Positions 27,915-35,113 of a stretch of 64,000 nt of DNA are shown one piece after another. A model generated the notes under the pieces. The model saw only the letters and a program-made list of their open reading frames with translations. It made no database searches and was not told the DNA's origin. This DNA is from Odoribacter sp. (GTDB taxonomy: Bacteria; Bacteroidota; Bacteroidia; Bacteroidales; Muribaculaceae), in NCBI GenBank assembly GCA_023663145.1, contig JAMPHZ010000001.1:140251-204250 (forward strand), in the 5' to 3' direction. Both the position numbers and the translations under genes were made by a program. Every line of letters begins with the position of its first letter. Position 1 is the first letter of the stretch.

Positions 27915-27946
27915 TTTGTACTGCTGATGGAAAATGTGTAAATTCG
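27915..27946 (+). promoter_or_regulatory. Promoter of the histidine utilisation operon
   Basis: TTTG at 27915-27918 is followed after 20 bases by TAAATTCG (27939-27946), one mismatch from TAnnTTTG. The start codon of ftcD lies 22 bases further. It is divergent from the malQ promoter. Confidence 0.6.
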
Positions 27947-27968
27947 CACACGATTCAAAATTTGTATC

Positions 27969-29672
27969 ATGGAAAAACGTATCATAGAATGTGTGCCCAA
28001 TTTCAGTGAGGGCCGCAATCGCGCCGTAATTGACGCAATCACAAGTGCAATATCGGCGGTTTCAGGTGTTAAATTACTTGATGTCGATCCCGGAGAGGCC
28101 ACCAACCGCACTGTTGTGACATTTGTAGGGGAACCGGAAGCTGTGGTTGAAGGCGCTTTCCGTGGAATCGCCCGGGCTGCTGAACTTATTGATATGAGCC
28201 GACATCATGGTGCCCACCCGCGAATGGGTGCTACCGATGTGTGCCCGCTTATACCTGTGAGCGGGATCACTCTTGAGGAATGTGCCGAGTTGTCGCGTGG
28301 GTTGGCTGAGAGAGTGGCCACAGAATTGAATATTCCCGTATATTGTTATGAAGCTGCGGCGTTTATACCCGAGCGTAAGAATCTTGCCGTATGCCGTGCC
28401 GGAGAGTATGAGGCTCTTCCCGAACGACTGGGCCGTGAGGGTAGCGGAGCGGATTTTGGTGATAGACCATTTGATGATGCAATAGCACACACAGGTGCGA
28501 CCACAATAGGAGCACGGGATTTTCTGATTGCAGTAAATTTCAACCTTAATACAACATCAACGAGGCGAGCTAATGCTATCGCATTTGATGTAAGGGAGAA
28601 AGGGCGTCCAATGCGTGAAGGTGGGAAGATTACCGGTAAGCCGTTACGTGACGAAAACGGAAATATAATAATGCAGCCCGGTACGCTCAAGGGGACCAAA
28701 GCTATAGGTTGGTATATAGACGAATATGGAATAGCACAAGTGTCTATGAATATCACAGATATTAATTCGACTCCCCTTCACATCGCATTTGACGAAGTAT
28801 CACGGGCTGCCGCTGCCCGCGGTCTGAGGGTTACCGGTACTGAGATTGTCGGGCTTGTGCCTAAGCGTGCGTTGATTGAGGCCGGAAAATACTTTTTGCA
28901 TAAGCAGCAGCGTTCAACAGGACTGCCTGAGGATGAGATAATACGCCTTGCCGTGCGTTCTATGGGTCTTGACGAACTTAAGGAATTTAAAGCAGAGGAG
29001 AAGGTGATAGATTACATGCTCGGCGGGGAAACCTCTGCTCGTCTTATTGATATGACACTTCTTGGGTTCGCTGATGAAACGGCATCAGAATCGCCGGCAC
29101 CCGGAGGTGGATCGATTGCGGCTTATATGGGAGCCTTGGGGGCTGCCTTAGGCACTATGGTCGCAAACCTGTCTGCACATAAGGCAGGATGGGATGACAG
29201 ATGGAAGTATTTCTCCGATTACGCAGAACTTGGCCGTCGGTTGATAGAACAGTTGCGGGCTCTTGTAGATGAGGATACTGCGGCATTCAACGGCATTATG
29301 GTAGCCATAAACATGCCAAAAGGAACCGATGCAGAGAAGGCGGCACGTGCCGATGCTCTTGAAGCTGCCACACTGAATGCTACTTTGGTGCCATTGCGCA
29401 CTATGGAAGCGGCCTACGCCACTTTTGATCTGCTTGATAAAATGGCTGAAGAAGGAAATCCTGCCTCGGCATCAGATGCAGGCGTCGGAGCCATAGCGGC
29501 AGAAGCAGCCGTTGCCGGTGCCTGTCTTAACGTACGTATAAACGCGGCATCTCTCGTCGACCGCGATAAAGCTTCCGAAATAGTGTCCAAGGCTGTATCA
29601 ATAGCTAAAGATGCAATAAGCCGCCGAGCATCGGTGGTTGATAAAGTCAATCGGGTAATTGATGCCATGTGA
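27969..29672 (+). CDS. ftcD: Fused glutamate formimidoyltransferase / formimidoyltetrahydrofolate cyclodeaminase
   Basis: 567 residues. Residues ~3-300 are the formiminotransferase (ECVPNFSEGRN at the start, HHGAHPRMGATDVCPLIPVS near 78-97); ~355-560 are the cyclodeaminase (SPAPGGGSIAAYMGALGAAL, then a helical bundle). The enzyme transfers the formimino group from formiminoglutamate to tetrahydrofolate and then releases ammonia to give methenyl-THF, completing histidine breakdown to glutamate. The two-domain fusion is the form also found in animals. First gene of ftcD-hutU-hutH-hutI. Confidence 0.96.
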   Translation: MEKRIIECVPNFSEGRNRAVIDAITSAISAVSGVKLLDVDPGEATNRTVVTFVGEPEAVVEGAFRGIARAAELIDMSRHHGAHPRMGATDVCPLIPVSGITLEECAELSRGLAERVATELNIPVYCYEAAAFIPERKNLAVCRAGEYEALPERLGREGSGADFGDRPFDDAIAHTGATTIGARDFLIAVNFNLNTTSTRRANAIAFDVREKGRPMREGGKITGKPLRDENGNIIMQPGTLKGTKAIGWYIDEYGIAQVSMNITDINSTPLHIAFDEVSRAAAARGLRVTGTEIVGLVPKRALIEAGKYFLHKQQRSTGLPEDEIIRLAVRSMGLDELKEFKAEEKVIDYMLGGETSARLIDMTLLGFADETASESPAPGGGSIAAYMGALGAALGTMVANLSAHKAGWDDRWKYFSDYAELGRRLIEQLRALVDEDTAAFNGIMVAINMPKGTDAEKAARADALEAATLNATLVPLRTMEAAYATFDLLDKMAEEGNPASASDAGVGAIAAEAAVAGACLNVRINAASLVDRDKASEIVSKAVSIAKDAISRRASVVDKVNRVIDAM

Positions 29673-29711
29673 ATAATCCCGTAATTTCATAACTTGACAA
29701 TACGTGTATAA

Positions 29712-31724
29712 ATGACCATTGAAGAATTTCGCCGCGATATATCGGGCGGTATACCGGAGGTGCTTCCTCCCGCTCGTGAGTACGATACAACAGTAAACCA
29801 TGCACCTCGCCGTAAGGATATTCTCACGCAGGCAGAAAAACAATTGGCATTGAGAAATGCCCTGCGTTATTTCCCGGCCCATATGCATGCGGAGCTTGCG
29901 CCTGAATTTGCGCGTGAATTGCATGACTATGGTCGTATATATATGTATCGTCTGCGCCCGTATTACGAAATGCATGCCCGGCCTATAGACCATTATCCTG
30001 CGCGTTCACGTCAGGCGGCCGCGATCATGCTTATGATTCAGAATAATCTTGATCCGGCGGTGGCACAGCATCCGCATGAACTGATTACATACGGCGGAAA
30101 CGGGGCCGTGTTCCAGAACTGGGCCCAATATCGCCTTGTGATGAAATATCTTAGTGAGATGACAGACGAGCAGACGCTTGTGATGTATTCGGGTCATCCC
30201 CTGGGGCTATTCCCATCGCATCGTGACGCACCGCGGGTAGTGGTGACCAATGGAATGGTGATTCCGAATTATTCAAAAGCTGATGATTGGGAACGTCTTA
30301 ATGCACTGGGTGTATCGCAGTATGGCCAGATGACTGCCGGCTCATATATGTATATCGGGCCTCAAGGCATAGTGCATGGAACAACTATAACAGTACTGAA
30401 TGCCGCTCGGTCACTGCGCCCGTCAGGAGATATTGGCGGAATGTTGTTTGTTACCGCAGGCCTTGGCGGAATGTCGGGAGCCCAACCTAAAGCTGCAAAT
30501 ATCTCGGGAGTCGTGAGTATTACGGCTGAGATTAATCCGGCCGCTGCACATAAACGCTATGCACAGGGGTGGGTTGATGAGATTTATACCGATGTTGATG
30601 CGGTTATAGACCGGGCAATAGCCGCACAGAGTATTCGGGAAGTTGTTTCGTTGGCCTACGTGGGCAATGTGGTCGATTTATGGGAGAGACTTGCTGAGCG
30701 TGAAGTTAAGGTGGAGCTTGGCAGTGATCAGACATCACTCCATAATCCTTGGGCCGGCGGATATTATCCCGCAGGCTTGACATATGAAAGCTCTCTTGAA
30801 ATGATGGCCGCTGATCCGGAAGGATTTAAAAAAGCAGTGCAGGCATCTCTACGTCGTCAGGTGTCAGCTATAAACAAACTTACGGCCACCGGAATGTTCT
30901 TTTTTGACTATGGTAATGCATTCCTGTTAGAGTCGTCGCGTGCTGGAGCGGATATTCTCAAGCCCGACGGTTCCTTCCGCTATCCGTCGTATGTTCAGTC
31001 AATCATGGGACCGCAATTTTTTGATTACGGGTTTGGCCCGTTCCGGTGGGTATGTACATCATGTGACAGCAGAGACCTTGCAGTCTCAGATTCAATTGCA
31101 GCCGATGTATTACGGGAATTGCTTGAAGAAGCTCCTGATGATATCCGAGGACAACTTGCCGATAACCTGCATTGGATTGAGCAGGCCGGATATAATCATT
31201 TAGTGGTTGGTTCTCAGGCTCGTATACTATATGCAGATGCCCGAGGGCGTGCATTGATTGCTCTTGCATTCAACAAGGCGATAAGAGAAGGCCGCATATC
31301 GGCCCCGATAGTGCTTGGCCGAGATCACCATGATGTGTCAGGTACAGATTCGCCGTTCAGGGAAACCAGCAATATTACTGACGGATCCCAGTTCTGTGCC
31401 GATATGGCCGTGCAGAATGTGATTGGAGACTCATTCCGTGGAGCTACATGGGTCTCCCTCCATAACGGAGGAGGTGTAGGTTGGGGAGAGGTTATCAATG
31501 GCGGATTCGGTATGGTAATTGATGGATCGGCTGAGTGTGACCGACGTATATCCTCAATGTTACTGTGGGATGTCAACAACGGCATAGCACGGCGTGCATG
31601 GGGCCGTAATCCCGGAGCTGTAGAGGCCATCGGGCGTGAGATGCAGCGTACGCCCGGGCTTGAAGTGACCATCCCTGTGGCCGTTGATGATGCTATTATT
31701 ACAGCTGCATTCCAGAATGATTAA
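29712..31724 (+). CDS. hutU: Urocanate hydratase
   Basis: 670 residues, the longer Bacteroidales form. Converts urocanate to imidazolonepropionate with NAD+ bound as an electrophile. The central Rossmann-like region GLGGMSGAQPKAANISG (about 250-267) and the conserved GSDQTSLHNPWAGGYYPAG segment (about 337-355) are diagnostic. It starts 39 bases after ftcD and is followed 22 bases later by hutH. Confidence 0.96.
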   Translation: MTIEEFRRDISGGIPEVLPPAREYDTTVNHAPRRKDILTQAEKQLALRNALRYFPAHMHAELAPEFARELHDYGRIYMYRLRPYYEMHARPIDHYPARSRQAAAIMLMIQNNLDPAVAQHPHELITYGGNGAVFQNWAQYRLVMKYLSEMTDEQTLVMYSGHPLGLFPSHRDAPRVVVTNGMVIPNYSKADDWERLNALGVSQYGQMTAGSYMYIGPQGIVHGTTITVLNAARSLRPSGDIGGMLFVTAGLGGMSGAQPKAANISGVVSITAEINPAAAHKRYAQGWVDEIYTDVDAVIDRAIAAQSIREVVSLAYVGNVVDLWERLAEREVKVELGSDQTSLHNPWAGGYYPAGLTYESSLEMMAADPEGFKKAVQASLRRQVSAINKLTATGMFFFDYGNAFLLESSRAGADILKPDGSFRYPSYVQSIMGPQFFDYGFGPFRWVCTSCDSRDLAVSDSIAADVLRELLEEAPDDIRGQLADNLHWIEQAGYNHLVVGSQARILYADARGRALIALAFNKAIREGRISAPIVLGRDHHDVSGTDSPFRETSNITDGSQFCADMAVQNVIGDSFRGATWVSLHNGGGVGWGEVINGGFGMVIDGSAECDRRISSMLLWDVNNGIARRAWGRNPGAVEAIGREMQRTPGLEVTIPVAVDDAIITAAFQND

Positions 31725-31746
31725 TTAACTCTAAAACCATACCTGA

Positions 31747-33237
31747 ATGATTCATTATATATCACCCCAACGGCTTACAATTGACCGTGTGGCAGAGATA
31801 TTGGAGAAAGGATATACTATCCAACTTAGCGAAGAGGCTATAAACCGCATTGACCGTTGTCGCAAGTATCTTGATACAAAAATGGAAACTGCAGTCGAGC
31901 CAATATACGGTATTACTACCGGATTTGGTTCGCTGTGCAATATATCAATAGATAAAACCCAACTTGCCGATCTTCAGCGTAATCTTGTGATGTCGCATGC
32001 GTGCTCGGTAGGTGAGCGTGTCCCTCAACTCATCGTTAAACTGATGTTGTTGCTTAAGATACAGTCATTGAGCTATGGAAATTCAGGAGTACAGGTCGCT
32101 ACAGTGCAGCGCCTTGTCGATTTTTTCAATCTTGACATACTCCCACGTGTGTGCACACAAGGATCATTGGGCGCGAGCGGTGACCTGTCGCCTCTTGCGT
32201 GTTTGAGTCTGCCGATCCTCGGGCTTGGTGAGGTAGACTATAAGGGAGAAACGCGTCAGGCTGCTGAAGTCTTATCGGATTTGGGTATGCAGCCTGTGGA
32301 ATTACAATCAAAAGAAGGCCTTGCTTTGCTTAACGGAACGCAGTTTATGAGTGCGTATGGCACCTATGCAGTAATAAAAGCACGTCGGTTGAGCGCCCTG
32401 GCTGATAAGATCGGCGCTTTGTCACTGGATGCGTTCGATGGCCGTATAGAACCATTCTGCGATCCGGTTAATATTGTGCGAAATCATCCGGGCCAGATTG
32501 AGACAGCGCGGGCTGTGCGTCACTGGCTTGAGGGTAGTGAACTTATAGGCCGCCCGAAAGCTCATGTGCAGGATCCGTATTCATTCCGTTGCATACCGCA
32601 GGTTCATGGCGCTGTCAAGGATACAATTGCTCATGTTTCAAAAGTGATGGAAGATGAGATCAATGCGCCGACTGATAATCCTACTGTGTTCCCCGATTTG
32701 GACATGATCGTGTCGGCCGGCAATTTTCATGGCGAGCCAATCGCACTTGTCATGGATTTTTTAGCTGTTGCTCTTTCTGAACTTTCCAATATATCTGAGC
32801 GACGCATATATTGTCTTATTTCAGGCAAAAGAGAGTTGCCGTCATTTCTGGTGGCTAAACCAGGCCTCAACAGTGGCTTCATGATTCCTCAGTATGCGGC
32901 GGCGTCGATAGTAAGCCAAAGTAAGGGTTTGTGTTGGCCGGCAAGTTGTGATTCAATTCCATCATCGCAGGGGCAGGAAGATCATGTGTCGATGGGTGCT
33001 AACTCGGCTACCAAACTGCACAGAGTTGTCGATAACACAATACGTGTGCTTGCTATAGAACTTTTCAATGCAGCCCAGGCTATTGAATTCCGTAGGCCGC
33101 TTAAGACATCACATTCACTTGAGGCAATGGTCGCACGTTATAGACGTGAAGTGCCATTTGTGGTCAATGACACGGTGATGTATCCTCTTATTGAAAAAAC
33201 TGTTGATTTTATTGGCCGTGAGCACATTGCTGATTAA
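31747..33237 (+). CDS. hutH: Histidine ammonia-lyase
   Basis: 496 residues. Deaminates L-histidine to trans-urocanate. The MIO prosthetic group forms autocatalytically from Ala143-Ser144-Gly145 inside GSLGASGDLSPLA. The catalytic Tyr54 (PIYGITTGFG) and the downstream SSQGQEDHVSMGANSA motif are present. First chemical step of the operon's pathway although third in gene order. Its 3' end overlaps the hutI start. Confidence 0.96.
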   Translation: MIHYISPQRLTIDRVAEILEKGYTIQLSEEAINRIDRCRKYLDTKMETAVEPIYGITTGFGSLCNISIDKTQLADLQRNLVMSHACSVGERVPQLIVKLMLLLKIQSLSYGNSGVQVATVQRLVDFFNLDILPRVCTQGSLGASGDLSPLACLSLPILGLGEVDYKGETRQAAEVLSDLGMQPVELQSKEGLALLNGTQFMSAYGTYAVIKARRLSALADKIGALSLDAFDGRIEPFCDPVNIVRNHPGQIETARAVRHWLEGSELIGRPKAHVQDPYSFRCIPQVHGAVKDTIAHVSKVMEDEINAPTDNPTVFPDLDMIVSAGNFHGEPIALVMDFLAVALSELSNISERRIYCLISGKRELPSFLVAKPGLNSGFMIPQYAAASIVSQSKGLCWPASCDSIPSSQGQEDHVSMGANSATKLHRVVDNTIRVLAIELFNAAQAIEFRRPLKTSHSLEAMVARYRREVPFVVNDTVMYPLIEKTVDFIGREHIAD

Positions 33238-34456
33238 AAATATTGGTCTGTTGCGTGGTATAGGCGACTCCGTTACAGCATTGCGTGGTGCATCAATGGA
33301 TCATGTCGAAAGCCTTGAAGATGCGTACATAACAGCCCGCGACGGCGTTATCGATCGCTTCGGTAAAATGGAGGCTTGCCCAGAACCTGATGGTTTTGAT
33401 TCAGTGATTGATGCTTTTAGAGGTATTGTAACCTCTACGTTCTGTGATAGCCATACACATCTTGTATATGCAGGCAGCCGCCAAAGGGAGTTTATTGATA
33501 AGATTAATGGTTTGAGTTATGAGGAGATAGCACGCCGTGGGGGAGGGATACTTAACTCATCGGATCGCGTTGCCAGGGTGTCAGAAGATGAATTGTATGA
33601 TAGCGCTCGGAGGCGTTTACTACAGATTGCGGCAAACGGCACCGGTGCGGTAGAGATAAAGAGCGGCTATGGACTCACTCTCGAGAGCGAGCTTAAAATG
33701 CTTCAGGTCATAGACCGGCTGCGCCGCGATTTTCCAATGATTGAAATTAGAGCCACATTCCTGGGTGCACATGCCGTAGGCAGAGATTTTGCCGGGCGTC
33801 AGGGTGATTATGTGGACCATATCATAAATGAGATGTTACCAGAGGTGGCACATCTTGCTCAGTTTGTCGATGTGTTCTGTGATGAAGGCTTTTTCACACC
33901 CGAAGAAACCTCCGATATACTTGAGGCAGCTTCCCGTTTTGGCTTGAGACCGAAGATACATGCCAATGAACTTGCCGTATCAGGCGGAGTGCAGACCGGA
34001 GTGCGGGCAAATGCATTATCAGTCGATCATCTTGAACGCATTGGCGATGAAGAGATAGAATTATTGGCATCGTCGTCGACTGTCGCAACAATGTTGCCCG
34101 GTGCATCATTCTTTTTAGGAATGCCATATGCGCCGGCGCGTAAGGCCATTGACAAAGGTTGTGCGGTCGCCTTGGCCAGTGATTGGAATCCGGGCTCCTC
34201 GCCATCAGGTTCTATGCCGTTTGTAATGTCGCTTGGATGTATAAAGATGAAACTTACACCTGACAGGGCTTTTAATGCTGTCACAATCAATGGCGCTGCT
34301 GCTATGGGATTGGCTGACATGTACGGCTCCATAGCTTGCGGTAAGGCGGCATCGCTCATTATTTACAATCCCTGGGTACCTGATCCTGACTATATCCCTT
34401 ATGCTTATTCAGAGCCGTTGATAAACAAGGTAATATTGAAAGGTCAATTATTATGA
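33218..34456 (+). CDS. hutI: Imidazolonepropionase
   Basis: 412 residues from the chosen GTG start (translated STLLIKNIGLLRG after the initiator). Amidohydrolase-fold metalloenzyme that hydrolyses imidazolonepropionate to formiminoglutamate. The metal-binding HTH is in CDSHTHLVYAGSRQREF; later ligands are the His of FLGAHAVG, the His of KIHANELAV and Asp of LASDWNPGSSP. There is no in-frame ATG near the 5' end: candidates are TTG 33191, GTG 33218 and TTG 33227. GTG 33218 gives the most natural N-terminus and overlaps hutH by 20 bases. Last gene of the hut operon. Confidence 0.92.
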   Translation: MSTLLIKNIGLLRGIGDSVTALRGASMDHVESLEDAYITARDGVIDRFGKMEACPEPDGFDSVIDAFRGIVTSTFCDSHTHLVYAGSRQREFIDKINGLSYEEIARRGGGILNSSDRVARVSEDELYDSARRRLLQIAANGTGAVEIKSGYGLTLESELKMLQVIDRLRRDFPMIEIRATFLGAHAVGRDFAGRQGDYVDHIINEMLPEVAHLAQFVDVFCDEGFFTPEETSDILEAASRFGLRPKIHANELAVSGGVQTGVRANALSVDHLERIGDEEIELLASSSTVATMLPGASFFLGMPYAPARKAIDKGCAVALASDWNPGSSPSGSMPFVMSLGCIKMKLTPDRAFNAVTINGAAAMGLADMYGSIACGKAASLIIYNPWVPDPDYIPYAYSEPLINKVILKGQLL

Positions 34457-34554
34457 CGGCCTGTCGAATATAGTTAAGTGATTTAAACTGATATTTAAAT
34501 ACTGTAAGTAATACCAATAAATAAAAAAAACAGTGTGTTACCGCAGAAATAAGC

Positions 34555-34764
34555 TATATTTGAGTTGTTGAGGTGATCTCGGCAAGAGAACATCTATACA
34601 CTTGATTATATCATGAGTTTTGATTATTTAAATGACCTGTTTGAAGTAAATATAACTGATATATAGTTAGTAAATATCAAACTACTGATCTCACTTCATC
34701 ACTAACACATCTTTTCAGCATAGAAGGCTTTACCGTACTTTCGCAGTGTGTTAAAGCCTTTTTT
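34555..34764 (+). ncRNA. Candidate small RNA between hutI and the amidase gene
   Basis: TATATTTG (34555-34562) matches the -7 consensus, no ORF follows, and a T-tailed hairpin ends the stretch at 34764. The sequence TAACACA (34703-34709) can pair with TGTGTTA (34747-34753) inside the terminator loop, giving a possible pseudoknot or competing structure. The -33 element is weak and no family is recognised, so this is a hypothesis. Confidence 0.25.
34724..34764 (+). terminator. Rho-independent terminator
   Basis: A 9-bp perfect stem (AAGGCTTTA 34724-34732, TAAAGCCTT 34752-34760) with a 19-base loop runs into TTTT. It is 268 bases after hutI, so it may end the hut transcript or a separate small RNA. 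Confidence 0.65.
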
Positions 34765-34788
34765 CCATGCAGACAACATCAATAAATT

Positions 34789-34977
34789 TTATCGTGCCCA
34801 ATGGGTGGCATGAGCTATCTTAATTGCCTGCTGAATGTTTCTCCTTCGACAGGGTGAATACCCTTTGATTGCTCTATCGCACGGCCAAAAGTTATTGGCA
34901 AGCAAAATAGCTACGCCTACTTGCTTCGAAAAGGAGGTTCCCTTTTCGAGGTAACTCCGCTTAACCTCACCGAACAT
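34789..34977 (-). CDS. Doubtful small ORF, 62 codons
   Basis: ATG-initiated, rich in Lys/Arg/Cys (LANNFWPCDRAIKGYSPCRR), without signal peptide or recognised domain. It sits inside a hairpin-rich stretch and contains a perfect CGAAAAGG/CCTTTTCG inverted repeat, so it may be an accidental frame over a structured RNA or a remnant of a mobile/repeat element. No promoter or paired gene supports it. Confidence 0.2.
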   Translation of the reverse strand: MFGEVKRSYLEKGTSFSKQVGVAILLANNFWPCDRAIKGYSPCRRRNIQQAIKIAHATHWAR

Positions 34978-34996
34978 TGATAGGCTCGGTTCGCTG

Positions 34997-35036
34997 CCGA
35001 TTAAAAAGCATTCCAGCTGGTATGCTTTTTAATCGG
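34997..35036. repeat. 40-base near-perfect inverted repeat
   Basis: CCGATTAAAAAGCAT (34997-35011) pairs with ATGCTTTTTAATCGG (35022-35036); the centre CCAGCTGG is itself palindromic, leaving one T-T mismatch on each strand of the hairpin. It can act as a terminator in either direction (TTTTTAATCGGTTTT on the plus side). Confidence 0.7.
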
Positions 35037-35052
35037 TTTTGCTTAACGATGT

Positions 35053-35108
35053 GGATATAATGAAAATAAGGCTGGACCTGCAGGTCCAGCCTTATTTTCA
35101 TTATATCC
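35053..35108. terminator. 56-base perfect palindrome at the amidase 3' end
   Basis: Two 28-base arms (35053-35080 and 35081-35108) are exact reverse complements with no spacer, centred on CTGCAG. The outer part is AT-rich with a TTATTTTCATT run, the inner part GC-rich, as in a bidirectional terminator. It ends 5 bases before the amidase stop codon. The perfect length is unusual. Confidence 0.75.
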
Positions 35109-35113
35109 GTGAT

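Larger units (their letters stand above)
34457..35113. other. Gene-poor, hairpin-rich intergenic region
   Basis: 657 bases with no confidently recognised gene. It holds a -7-like box (34555-34562), a T-tailed hairpin (34724-34764), a doubtful 62-codon minus-strand ORF (34789-34977) containing a CGAAAAGG/CCTTTTCG hairpin (34927-34948), a 40-base hairpin (34997-35036) and a 56-base perfect palindrome (35053-35108). Confidence 0.7.

Noticed and set aside
34457..35113. CRISPR array, tRNA or insertion sequence in the gene-poor region
   Set aside because: The inverted repeats differ from each other and are not regularly spaced; no tRNA T-loop motif, transposase frame or target-site duplication was found by eye.
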